Shown one piece after another: positions 53,301-58,659 of a DNA stretch of 64,000 nt. A model generated the notes under the pieces. The model was not told the DNA's origin and ran no database searches. It saw nothing but the letters and a program-made list of their open reading frames with translations. A program made the translations under genes and the position numbers. Origin of the DNA: Echinometra lucunter. Lineage: Eukaryota; Echinodermata; Echinoidea; Camarodonta; Echinometridae. Location of the stretch: assembly GCA_029962745.1 (NCBI GenBank), contig CM057171.1:20764209-20828208 (forward strand), in the 5' to 3' direction. Every line of letters begins with the position of its first letter. Position 1 is the first letter of the stretch.

Positions 53301-55071
53301 TGCCCTCCCCCATCAAAATAAACAATCAAATAAATAGCCTAAAAATTAAGAATATGTTTTGAATGGAAATAGATTTGATGTCAAAATGAGCTCAATACTA
53401 TTATTTTCATAATAAGGCTTCTTAGTTCTTAATAGTTTAATGTCGTTGTGTGTAAGAATGTGTTTGGAAGGCAAAATACAAAAATGCAAAAATTAAAATG
53501 TCTATTTTGACATATTGGAATAGAATTTTAGCAAAGATCATGCCACAAGAAGATCAAATGACAAGGTCTGTAAATTGCCAAGGCTTTCTTATCGGTTGAT
53601 TAGCGATATGCTAATTTGAGTGTTCTGATTCGTTTGGAAATTGGATGACGTCAGAAGCGAGGGTCTTCTTGTGAATTTTTATTTTGTCACTAGGAGGTGC
53701 TCTATACTTTCGCTGCTTGAAATACACGTGATTTTGATACACTTGACTGTAAAGACCTGCCGTTATTTGTTAAAATTTTAGATGAACCCAATGTTGTAAG
53801 TAAACGAATATGAGTTATTATTTAGATTTAAGGTTTCATTTATCATATGTATCGAAGTAGAAAGTTATGCTGTTTTTCATACATGATTATTCTGAGTTTT
53901 AAATTTACAACTTGAGGTATGCAGTGTTGGTTGTAATTGCTATGATGTATCGGTACAGCAAAGCTCGTACGTGTGTGCACATGTGCATACGTTTAGTGCA
54001 CGTGAAGAAATGTCAACTAAGTCATAAGTTTGATAACACACGACTGTGTATGTGTCAAGAAACATGAATTTACTTTATAAGTACTTATGAGCCAGGCTTT
54101 ATGCTGGACTTGTGAATTATTTAGTTGAGATTAGGAATTAGAATGTAGAATTTTGGTGCATAATTTAAGATGTTGAATGCACGCATATTTAATGAGGGCA
54201 GTAAGGATAGGCAATTGTCAGGGTGCACTCAGCTGCTCCGTGCATATTCGTTCAGTTGTTCAAGTATTTACTGCCAAACCAAAAAAGGGTTTAAATGATT
54301 TGATAGAATAAATTACTATAAAATAATTTGTTTATTTACTGTATGTACTTATAAAGAAATACCTTAGGGAAATAACAAGAAAATGTAGGCCTATTGGTTT
54401 AAAGAGATTTATTAGGAATATAGAACAAACACAAAGAATGACACCAGAGAGAGCATTATATGCATAACACAAAGGCATTTATTAGTGGTTTGACATTATG
54501 TTAATGACATTTAAAGGGACACTAGAAGAAAACTTTATATTTGTCCGGTAAGAAGAATATTTATGTTTATACCTGCATTAATTTATATACATATATTTGA
54601 TCTGATATGTTGAATGTTACAGTGAATATACAGTACAAGATCATTTATTATTGTTTATCTTTTGTATTAAATTGCAGCTTGAACCTTGCTAACAGAAACA
54701 AATCAGAATGCATGGTCTGACAACTCTGTGGTCATGGCGGTCTTTAGAATTAGAGAATTAGAATTTCCGTCACTTACAAGGTCTACATGCTATCCGTGAA
54801 ATAATCAATCATTGTTTGAAAATGTGATTTTCAACAATTTTTCATTTTGCGTTCCAGATGCGTTCTTTCGCAGGACATAAAACTAAACTGCCTAGATGAA
54901 GAGCCGTTTAAAACACAGACATCTACAGAGTAATATGAAACCCCAAAACTTACCATAGATAGCTTGTGCTTTAGTCTGTCTTCCTTGTGGTCTGTTAGGA
55001 TTAAACTCATTAGCGAGATCATAATCACTGATCTCAAATGCCTCCTTCTCATCATCGCTGTCGACGTCCAT
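33641..55071 (-). CDS. TFIP11: TFIP11 homologue (spliceosome disassembly G-patch protein), complete, 14 coding exons
   Basis: Known of the family: TFIP11 (yeast Ntr1/Spp382) binds and activates the DEAH helicase DHX15/Prp43 through its G-patch to release the intron lariat and recycle the spliceosome in the nucleus. Seen here: fourteen exons with GT-AG boundaries join in phase to 2427 nt, giving 808 residues against 837 in human. In order: acidic TIP_N region (about 1-90, with [10 protein letters not shown]), G-patch (about 129-175, [20 protein letters not shown]), [11 protein letters not shown], a helical GCFC/TFP11 domain (about 312-690, with [32 protein letters not shown] and [13 protein letters not shown]), a proline-rich insert (about 695-720) and the conserved tail (RRHEGK..YTFG, YIDRGV). 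The start at 55071 is the first ATG after an in-frame TAA. Odd: the polyproline insert and the terminal-exon array. Confidence 0.97.
33859..34265 (-). mobile_element. TTAA-type MITE, family B, copy 2
   Basis: Right end GTACCTCTATGGG is followed by TTAA at 34266-34269. The left end TCCATAGCAGTACACAGC is mutated. It shares GGTCTAAATTAATCATCTTC with family B and lies in TFIP11 intron 13. Confidence 0.8.
34286..34521. mobile_element. Palindromic MITE rich in TTTAAAC words
   Basis: Ends CCCCTATTCTTAACTCCGG and CAGTTCAGAATACGGGG are imperfect inverted repeats. The interior has many AAACC/GGTTTA words in both orientations. Confidence 0.65.
34522..34862. mobile_element. Diverged family A MITE
   Basis: Order and words (TATGGTTTGACCCAATAACT, ATTGGCTGTTGGATGTTGAA, AATTGGCAACTTTTCAA) match family A. 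The terminal repeats are lost. Confidence 0.6.
34889..35206. mobile_element. Foldback element with about 90-bp arms
   Basis: AGAAAGGGTTTACGGTTCAC plus CATGTGGTAAGTCCTAAGGG on the left faces its complement at about 35155-35206. The arms extend inward through TCCATCTCTATCCACTTTAT. Confidence 0.85.
35588..35644. repeat. Adjacent poly-T and poly-G homopolymers
   Basis: A run of more than 20 T is followed directly by more than 20 G in TFIP11 intron 13. The G-run could form a quadruplex, and exact lengths are likely to be unreliable. Confidence 0.85.
35748..35819 (-). CDS. TFIP11: TFIP11 exon 13
   Basis: 24 codons: [20 protein letters not shown], then VERK, corresponding to human SSVPMNFKDLIETK. 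Two in-frame acceptors lie 6 nt apart (TTCAG|CCCCAG|ATGG), so the exon may start at 35819 or 35813. Donor GAAAG|GTAAGC. Confidence 0.9.
36083..36300 (+). mobile_element. tRNA-headed SINE
   Basis: Head with TGGCTCAGTGGATAAAC (A-box-like) and GGTTTGAATCCCTGCC (B-box-like). The tail carries GATGGTGACGTTAAAGGTCG and GATACACGTCTGTAAAAA, shared with 44020-44180, and ends in (CAA)n. Confidence 0.8.
36371..36520. mobile_element. Foldback MITE (CCCTTTTCATAAAAC ends)
   Basis: GGCCCTTTTCATAAAACTTG at the left and CAAGTTTTAAGAAACAGGGT at the right are inverted. A related element lies at 38618-38793. Confidence 0.7.
36785..37008 (+). mobile_element. Probable retroposon 3' end with (GAATCT)n tail
   Basis: T-rich sequence ends ATGAAATAAAGTCTCTGAAT followed by GAATCT repeats and an A-run, typical of a 5'-truncated non-LTR insertion. 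Confidence 0.5.
37126..37205. mobile_element. Small TTAA-flanked MITE
   Basis: About 77 bp between TTAACCCGGTGCCTACTGG and CAGTAGTCAACAGGTTAA. Related ends occur near 7600, 40076-40143 and 40500. Confidence 0.6.
37206..38054. other. TFIP11 intron 12 segment: no gene seen
   Basis: AT-rich intron. No element was recognised. Confidence 0.5.
38055..38212 (-). CDS. TFIP11: TFIP11 exon 12 with proline-rich insert
   Basis: Begins [13 protein letters not shown], as in human KFNEALDIMNRAV. It then diverges to [20 protein letters not shown] and [12 protein letters not shown] in place of the human charged linker. Acceptor GATACAG|CATTT, donor TGAG|GTAAGA. Confidence 0.93.
38240..38290 (-). mobile_element. 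Retroposon tail (minus orientation)
   Basis: On the minus strand AGCGCTATATAAAGTCAAC runs into (TTA)n, the same type of 3' end as the retrotransposon at 42566-43107. Confidence 0.5.
38618..38793. mobile_element. Foldback MITE (GGGCCCCATTTCATAAAAAG ends)
   Basis: CCCCATTTCATAAAAAGTTG is inverted as CAACTTTTTATGAAACAGGG. The interior repeats ATGGAATGGCAACTTTC and ATGGAATGGTTGGAATGG. Confidence 0.8.
39046..39252 (-). CDS. TFIP11: TFIP11 exon 11
   Basis: Encodes [40 protein letters not shown] and [13 protein letters not shown]. Acceptor CCTTCAG|AACCA, donor CAAAT|GTGAGT. Its 5' half is the source of degenerate copies at 39348-39605. Confidence 0.97.
39348..39605 (-). repeat. Degenerate tandem copies of TFIP11 exon 11 (5' half)
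   Basis: 39348-39448 repeats exon 11 sequence at an offset of about 200 bp (GCATAGGACCTGAAGCCACT, GGTATGAAATCTTCTAAGCC). A second, weaker copy lies at about 39541-39605 (TCAAAGAGCTTCAGTAGAGA, GAAGTCTTCCCTAGCCATCA). Flanking intron words such as AAATAGCATATATGGGAC are repeated too. Both copies have in-frame damage (for example ATG GCT TAG). Confidence 0.8.
39668..40075 (+). mobile_element. TTAA-type MITE, family A, copy 2
   Basis: This 408-bp element has termini CCCATTCGTGACAG and CTGTCACGAATGGG, with TTAA at 39664-39667 and 40076-40079. Confidence 0.9.
40149..40367 (-). CDS. TFIP11: TFIP11 exon 10
   Basis: Encodes [40 protein letters not shown] and [20 protein letters not shown]. Acceptor CCTGCAG|GTGAG, donor TCTAG|GTAAGT. 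Confidence 0.97.
40552..41039 (+). mobile_element. TTAA-type MITE, family C, copy 3
   Basis: This 488-bp element has termini AGACATTGGTTAAC and GTTAGCCAATGCCT, with TTAA at 40548-40551 and 41040-41043. Confidence 0.88.
41048..41232. mobile_element. Small MITE with AGACCGATCCG ends
   Basis: AGACCGATCCGAAAATC and GCCGGATCGGTCTTTCGG form inverted ends. A second nested inverted pair (TTACTGCGGTGTCCCGC and GCAGGACACAGCAGTAA) lies inside. Confidence 0.65.
41322..41600 (+). mobile_element. tRNA-headed SINE
   Basis: GGCGCTGTGGCTCAGTGGTA (A-box-like) begins the head. The body contains AGACGTCGGTCCCCTGGTTG, related to the GGTCGGTCCCAGA tail of the other SINEs. Confidence 0.65.
41740..42075. repeat. 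About 125-bp tandem repeat, three imperfect copies
   Basis: GATTGCAAGATTCTTGCAAC, GATTGATTGTAAGT, ACTGCAAATTTGCA and ACTTTCAACTGATTTGGGGG recur in the same order at roughly 41815-41930, 41935-42055 and partially on each side. Confidence 0.75.
42201..42362 (-). CDS. TFIP11: TFIP11 exon 9
   Basis: Encodes [40 protein letters not shown] and [13 protein letters not shown], the most conserved block of the GCFC/TFP11 domain. Acceptor TTTTCAG|AGTTT, donor GCTGG|GTAAGA. Confidence 0.97.
42566..42968 (+). pseudogene. Non-LTR retrotransposon, C-terminal fragment after reverse transcriptase
   Basis: The open frame contains [38 protein letters not shown] and [16 protein letters not shown] and ends YLFK before TAA at 42966. 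This is the hallmark C-terminal segment of many non-LTR elements. The 3' UTR ends GCGCTATATAAATTAG plus (TTA)n at 43107. The 5' part, including the RT catalytic motifs, is missing, so it is dead on arrival. It sits in TFIP11 intron 8. Confidence 0.82.
43189..44008. mobile_element. 820-bp MITE with CTGGGGTGGTATTCTGA ends
   Basis: CTGGGGTGGTATTCTGA and TTCAGAATACCACCCCAG are inverted ends. The interior repeats ACGGTATTCTGAAGACCG and many GTTTTAACT/AGTTAAAAC words. Family not recognised. Confidence 0.8.
44020..44180 (+). mobile_element. SINE, diverged
   Basis: B-box-like GGGTTCGAGTC is followed by GATGGTGACGTTAAAGGTCG and GATACACGTCTGTAAAAA, as in the SINE at 36083. Confidence 0.7.
44181..44540. 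mobile_element. CpG-rich block, possible MITE
   Basis: AGTTTTCGCCCACCGACGTA and the complement of ACGTCCGCGTTGAGGTTGCA are roughly inverted. CpG is far denser than in the surrounding DNA. It ends in (CAA)n. Intron 8 of TFIP11. Confidence 0.35.
44573..44795 (-). CDS. TFIP11: TFIP11 exon 8
   Basis: 74 codons plus one base: [20 protein letters not shown] through [20 protein letters not shown]. Human counterpart has RLIWEVWMPFVRNIVTQW. Acceptor TTCTTCAG|ATCCG, donor TTATTG|GTAATT. Confidence 0.95.
45170..45275. repeat. (CATT)n microsatellite
   Basis: A long CATTCATT tract within TFIP11 intron 7, preceded by CTATTTATT-like repeats. The remaining intron (45276-45541) is AT-rich without features. 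Confidence 0.9.
45542..45689 (-). CDS. TFIP11: TFIP11 exon 7
   Basis: 49 codons after a split Ser: [20 protein letters not shown], then [18 protein letters not shown]. Matches human SNPLTLDECARIFETL..VDLAVAIVYPL. Acceptor TTTGTAG|TCTTG, donor CACTG|GTAATT. Confidence 0.93.
45690..46071. other. TFIP11 intron 6: no gene seen
   Basis: Contains a moderately GC-rich block with GAGAGCTCGATTGAGGGCGC. I do not recognise it. Confidence 0.4.
46072..46194 (-). CDS. TFIP11: TFIP11 exon 6
   Basis: Encodes (Q)[17 protein letters not shown], then [16 protein letters not shown], matching human RQLQYERDMVVNLFHE. Acceptor TGAACAG|ATTGC, donor GAGAG|GTAGGA. Confidence 0.93.
46222..46572. mobile_element. Possible MITE with GGTTCTCGCCAG ends
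   Basis: GGTTCTCGCCAGT at the left is near-complementary to CTAGTGAGAACC at the right. Internal ACCACGTGTG and GAAACCGTGTGTGG are partly inverted. Confidence 0.45.
46806..47408. repeat. 600-bp (CAT)n trinucleotide tract
   Basis: CATCAT repeats with regularly scattered CAC and CTT variants. It lies in TFIP11 intron 5 and ends about 20 bp from the exon 5 donor. On the coding strand it is a long (GAT)n transcript segment. Confidence 0.95.
47428..47732 (-). CDS. TFIP11: TFIP11 exon 5
   Basis: 101 codons plus two bases: [40 protein letters not shown] and [20 protein letters not shown]. Acceptor AAAGCAG|ACCAAA, donor AGACA|GTAAGT. The donor lies only about 20 bp from the 600-bp (CAT)n tract. Confidence 0.95.
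47766..47942. mobile_element. pogo-like MITE, degraded
   Basis: ACAGTGAAACGTGTGTATGA and AGGTTTGACAGTA are roughly inverted, and AAGACCAC/GTGGTCTTTA recur inside, as in pogo/Tigger-derived MITEs. Confidence 0.5.
47943..48690. other. TFIP11 intron 4, right half: no gene seen
   Basis: AT-rich intron. No element was recognised. Confidence 0.5.
48691..49043. mobile_element. Harbinger-like MITE
   Basis: This 353-bp element runs from AGGTGCTTTCACACATGATG to its inverted end GTGTGAAAGCACCT. The terminal inverted repeats exceed 30 bp and include GCGACAGTGTGGTAACAC. The 3-bp flank TAA is duplicated (48688-48690 and 49044-49046), as in PIF/Harbinger elements. It ends about 20 bp from TFIP11 exon 4. 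Confidence 0.85.
49066..49281 (-). CDS. TFIP11: TFIP11 exon 4: second half of G-patch
   Basis: 72 codons beginning [20 protein letters not shown] with KHKGKGAIG, then acidic [14 protein letters not shown] and SKWKKTD. Acceptor TCTGCAG|ATGGG, donor CTGAT|GTAAGT. Confidence 0.95.
49282..49954. other. TFIP11 intron 3: no gene seen
   Basis: AT-rich intron without recognised elements. Confidence 0.5.
49955..50101 (-). CDS. TFIP11: TFIP11 exon 3: start of G-patch
   Basis: 49 codons, phase 0 to 0, ending [18 protein letters not shown]. This is the first half of the G-patch. Acceptor ATGCAG|GGAGAT, donor ATACAG|GTAATC. Confidence 0.95.
50278..50434. mobile_element. Foldback MITE (CCAGTGC ends)
   Basis: Arms of about 60 bp carry CCAGTGCCGTATATAG, GTTTCAGTAGGTTACAAC and GGCGCA, with the complement at 50371-50434. 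Confidence 0.85.
50742..51255 (+). mobile_element. Family B MITE, copy 3, with an inserted foldback
   Basis: The left end CCCATAGCAATACAATATCT follows TTAA at 50738-50741. It is interrupted by a foldback at about 50947-51098 (GAGCTCTTTACAGAGTTTGG facing CTGTAATAAAGGGCTC), related to 50278-50434. The right end abuts the family D element at 51256. Confidence 0.75.
51256..51874. mobile_element. Family D MITE interrupted by a family A MITE
   Basis: ACCTGCCAACCCTGCAAG to ACAGTTGGCAGGT, split at CTACTTAA/TTAATAGG by the element at 51443-51851. Confidence 0.85.
51443..51851 (+). mobile_element. TTAA-type MITE, family A, copy 3 (nested in family D)
   Basis: This 409-bp element has termini CCCATTCGTGACAG and CTGTCATGAATGGG. 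TTAA is duplicated exactly at 51439-51442 and 51852-51855. Confidence 0.92.
51922..52070 (-). CDS. TFIP11: TFIP11 exon 2
   Basis: Acceptor TTGTAG|GTATGTGG. Encodes [15 protein letters not shown], then a glycine/acid-rich stretch ([22 protein letters not shown]). Phase 1 to 0. Donor GAGAG|GTAAGT. Confidence 0.93.
52536..52640. repeat. Short palindrome
   Basis: GCGACTATTTTCCTGAGGG faces CCCTGGAGGAAAATGGTCGC, with flanking ATGGTACCC/GGGCACCAT. Confidence 0.7.
52641..53414. other. TFIP11 intron 1 segment: no gene seen
   Basis: AT-rich intron. No element was recognised. Confidence 0.5.
53415..54893 (-). mobile_element. 1.5-kb non-autonomous DNA transposon (long form of 22848-23117)
   Basis: Left end AGGCTTCTTAGTTCTTAATA with GAATGTGTTTGGAAGGCA and right end GTTCTTTCGCAGGACATAAA to GCCT match the terminal repeats of the short copy at 22848-23117. 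The 1.2-kb interior has no long open frame. It ends about 60 bp from TFIP11 exon 1. Confidence 0.7.
54954..55071 (-). CDS. TFIP11: TFIP11 exon 1
   Basis: 39 codons plus one base: [20 protein letters not shown], then [19 protein letters not shown]. Matches the TIP_N start of TFIP11. Donor CTATG|GTAAGT. Confidence 0.93.
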
Positions 55072-55109
55072 TGTTATCAATTAAAAGTCCAATGGTAACT
55101 CAGAAGATT
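55072..55109 (-). other. TFIP11 5' UTR with probable upstream splice acceptor
   Basis: Thirty-eight bases upstream of the ATG, TTCCGTTACAG|AATC is a plausible acceptor, suggesting a separate noncoding first exon to the right. The in-frame TAA at 55081-55083 supports the start codon. Confidence 0.5.
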
Positions 55110-55430
55110 CTGTAACGGAACAACATATCATAAAGTTTGTTTTCAAATCTTAATGTCCATGAAATACATGAATGTCACTAAAATAAAACTACTAGATAAA
55201 AATTTTTAATGAAAGGATAGATGTAGTGCATCTTTTCACAAAACAGTCATAAGTACAATTTCATTTTCAAGTTAGCTGACATTACTTGAAATACAAATTT
55301 CACAAGCATTATCTCAGGATGCTGGCAAACTTTTGTAAGACATCGACAGTGGTGAACTGGTGAAAGGATGCCCAAGGCCCCAAGATAGAGACTAGAGAGT
55401 AGAGGATTATCCACCTATCTTTCATACTCA
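55110..55430. other. TFIP11 upstream region: no core promoter recognised
   Basis: The first noncoding exon and promoter are expected here or further right, displaced by mobile elements. No TATA or initiator was supported. Confidence 0.4.
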
Positions 55431-56279
55431 GTGGCGTAATGAGCCAAAATATTTGGGGGGGGGGGCTCAATCTTTGCGAGGAGCGAAGCGACCAATCCTG
55501 AGGGACCGAGCTGGGGATACCCCCCCCCCCCCCACGATACGGAGCTTTTTCATTTTTTCGACTTAAACATGTGCAATCTGCAAAACCTGAAAAGAAAATT
55601 CAAACTTAAGTTCAGTTCAATTTTCATTTGTTCTCATTTCCAACAAAAGAAGTAAATATCATGAAAAATAAACATTTGAAGTACAATACATGCAATATGA
55701 AACATCAAATTTGATGACATGTACTTTTATGGATAAGTGTCATGAATCTACCGACCAGAAAAGGCTTTTTTTTCATGAACTTGGAAACATGCAGCCCAAA
55801 TAATCTAATAAGTTTCAAACAAATGCCAGCGTGACACAAAATACCTTATTACTTATAATACAGACAAAGACACTATGAAATAAAAGGGACGAGCATGGAG
55901 GGGGTGTGCAGTGGGGTACCAGGGTTTCACTCCCACAGTGGCGTAGCTAGGATTTCATTTTAGGGGGCGGTAGTGAGCACGCAAAGCGTGTGGATCAGTT
56001 ACTGAGCGCACGAAGCACGCTCCTTAGGGGGGAAGGTGCAGGGAGGGGGGAGTTACCCCCCTCCCGCGCGAAGCGCGGAAGCTCCGACGTTTCTTTGAAT
56101 TGTTCCTGTCTGCTCCCGCTCTTCTTACGTTCTCTTACCTTTTTTTCCTTGTATTTTTTCTTTTTTCTTTCTTTTTTCTTGGCATTTTTTAGGGGGCGAC
56201 CCCCTGAAAATGAACCATGGTTGAAATTTATTTGGGGGGGCTGGCGCCCCCCCAAGCCCCCCCTCCAGTACGCCAGTGT
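55431..56279. mobile_element. hAT-like terminal fragments (CAGTGGCGTA)
   Basis: CAGTGGCGTAATGAGCC (55431) and CAGTGGCGTAGCTAGGATT (about 55936) are hAT-type ends. TACGCCAGTG (56269-56279) is an opposing end. G/C-tracts and the GCGCGAAGCGCGGAAGC motif near 56067 link it to 62270-62290 and 62640. Element boundaries and target duplications are unclear. Confidence 0.55.
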
Positions 56280-56690
56280 TCTTACTTAACCACCTATCAT
56301 TCTAACTTTCTTCTTACTAAAAAAATTTTTTAAAATAAAAGATTTATTAGGTCTAATCGTGAAATCTGTCACTTCTCTTCCTGCATGTACGCTCGCATTG
56401 TGTAAAAAGTCTAAGACTACATGTAAGTAAATCCAGAAAGAATGCCGTCAACAGCACTGACAAAATTATATTTATAAACATGATTGATAATTAAAACCAT
56501 AAATGGCAGGTGAATGGACCAGTGACAGACTTCATGCTAATGCCAAATATTAAGTAGGATAAGAAAACATCATCAACAACAACAAAACTATTAATCACTG
56601 TTAATACACGACGAAGTCGTCAAACTCAAAGCATGTTTGTTAGCGTGGATGTGTCGGGAAGAGACATTTTGCTGACCAAACCATTCAGAT

Positions 56691-56859
56691 TCAGATGTTT
56701 ATATACACCGGCTGCTGTTCTTCAGCGGTATCCCATGACCAGTCCAGCCGCAAGTTCCGGCGGGCATAGGGCCAATCAATCCCATCCTTTCTCCATGCAT
56801 GCCATGGTGTATCAATAGATCTAGAGTCTAGCCATGTTTTCCGAATCATTGGCGAAATA
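56691..56859 (-). CDS. Possible terminal exon of an unrecognised gene
   Basis: On the minus strand a frame beginning after either TATCCCTAG or TATATGCAG reads DCISPMIRKTWLDSRSIDTP, WHAWRKDGIDWPYARRN, LRLDWSWDTAEEQQPVYINI, then TGA. The composition (many W, charged and aromatic residues) looks protein-like and unlike the neighbouring repeats. A polyadenylation-like AATAAA lies downstream on the minus strand near 56343. I do not recognise the protein and cannot connect it to upstream exons. It could be a mobile-element fragment. Confidence 0.35.
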
Positions 56860-57362
56860 CAATCTGCATATACACTAGGGATAAACACATTATTACCAAA
56901 ATATTCAATCTTCCGTTTTCTGCTTCACTTTTATCAAAGCCCCCGTCTGTAACGAGAAAAATCGTAAAAATAAACGAGCTTTTCCAATCTATTCTTACCT
57001 TTGCGTTTCTCAAACACTTCAAGTTCACGGTGTCCTTAAAGAAAAAAAAAAAAAAGGAAACGGGAAAAGGGAGCATTAAGAAAGAAGCGGAAAAACAAAA
57101 AAGTCACTTCATAGGCGGATCCGGTGGGGGGGGGGGGGGGGGAAGTGGCCGCGGCCCCTCTATTGGCGGGGGAAAAAAAGAAAGAAAAAAGAGAAACAAA
57201 CAAACAAAAAATAAAAAAATAAGTACATAGCATGTAACTTTAACCATGAAACTTTTGATTACCATTAAACTAAGATTAAACTAAAAACGTACCTCTTTAA
57301 CTTATTTTATCAATGATTTTCTGTTACTTGTAATTTTGTTTGCCCCCCCCCCCTTCACTTGT

Positions 57363-57436
57363 GCGCCTTGAGCATCTCTTACGAGATGGATATGGCGCCT
57401 AACAAATTGCATATATTATTATTATTATTATATTAC
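57363..57436 (+). mobile_element. Retroposon 3' tail
   Basis: GCGCCTTGAGCATCTCTTAC and GATATGGCGCCTAACAAATT followed by (TTA)n form a typical L2/CR1-like 3' end. Confidence 0.6.
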
Positions 57437-57977
57437 CAGGCCCGTAACTGGGGGAGGGGGGGGGGAGGCGGGGGGGGGGAGGGGGATGTTCGCTTGAACA
57501 AAACAAAAACAGGTCGGGCTATGGCAAAATTTCCACTTGCGCTTCACGCTCGCATGCTTTTATTTTGAGAGTTATAAGAAAGAATTACAAAGAAGTATAA
57601 TTCATTTTATGGGGATTTTTCCGCTCGCGCTTCGCGCTCGCATTTATTAGGGGGAGGTTAATTAGGTTATCATCAGTTTTAGAAGGAGTTCAAAAATAAA
57701 TGAGAGGCAAAATTGCTCTACCTTCAGGTTATTATGAACCAAAATTTCCGCTCGCGCTTCGTGCTCGCAATTGTCACTTCCTCAAAAAGGGTCCACTATT
57801 TCCAAAGTCGAACCCCCGTAAAAAACCTAGGCTGCGTTTCACGAAACCGTCATAAGTCTAACTTCTTGGACATCCCATTGAAACGAGTGTTGTAGAATTA
57901 ACACACGTTTCTATGGGATGTCCATGAACTTAGACTTATGACAGTTTCGTGAAACGCAGCCCTAGTTACGGGCCTGA
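57437..57977. mobile_element. hAT-like element with CAGGCCCGTAACT ends
   Basis: CAGGCCCGTAACTGGGGG and CTAGTTACGGGCCTG are inverted ends. The interior has GCTCGCGCTTCGCGCTCGC motifs (57613, 57750). The foldback at 57830-57961 is inserted near its right end. No clear 8-bp duplication was seen. Confidence 0.7.
57830..57961. mobile_element. Foldback MITE (GGCTGCGTTTC), well preserved
   Basis: A 132-bp near-perfect palindrome from GGCTGCGTTTCACGAAAC to GTTTCGTGAAACGCAGCC, flanked by CCTA on both sides (57826-57829 and 57962-57965). Confidence 0.9.
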
Positions 57978-58079
57978 CAGTGACTTACCCCCATAATGTA
58001 AAAGTGGGGAGAGGTATCATTCCCAATAATGTGCCCCCCCCCCCCCACTGCTCAGGCTATCGTCGGTAAATCTACGCTG

Positions 58080-58350
58080 CCGTCGGGGGAAAATGAAAAA
58101 GGGGAGAAAAAATGAGAAGGGGAAAGAAAAAAAGAAAGAAAAAAGAAAAAGAAGAGAAAGAGGAAAGAGAAAAAAGGAAAAGGAGAGAAGGAAAAAATGA
58201 AAAAGAAAAGAAAAAGAAAGGAAGAAAAAGAAAAAGAAAAGAGAGACAAGAGAGGGGGAAAGGAAAAGAAGAAAACAAGGAAGAAAATGGATGAGAAAAA
58301 CAGTGATGACAAGGTAAAGAGAAGAAAAGTCTCGAAGAGAGAAAGAGAGG
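58080..58350. repeat. Purine-rich low-complexity tract
   Basis: GAAAAAGAAAGG-type sequence with a strong strand bias, similar to 61741-61983. Long lysine/glutamate or phenylalanine/serine frames here are artefacts. Confidence 0.9.
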
Positions 58351-58659
58351 TTCAGACGTTGTGCTTGCGAGTACGATGCAGACGTGGAGTCGGGGGGGGG
58401 GGGGGGAATGATGGACCATGTTGGGTCAGGAAGGGTTGTCCCGGCTGTACCTTGTCGGTATTCTTGCTTGATCCTCATCCTTGGCAATTTTTTATATTAC
58501 GCAATTGGCGCGCCCTATGTATACCAACGATATTGTACCTTGATGATGGGGTCGTCCAGTTATCAGGTTACCCAGCCCTTCATCGAGTCCGGACTGGAAT
58601 CTATATTTTGTCGGTTGCTCGCTTCGCCCTGGTAGATACAAAATGGTTTCAGACGGCAA

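Noticed and set aside
56846..57076. Alternative frame over the orphan exon region, with a ~50-bp mini-intron
   Set aside because: A donor (GCAAAG|GTAAGA) and acceptor (GTTACAG|ACGG) exist, but the intron would be unusually short and the joined frame does not enter the protein-like frame at 56859.
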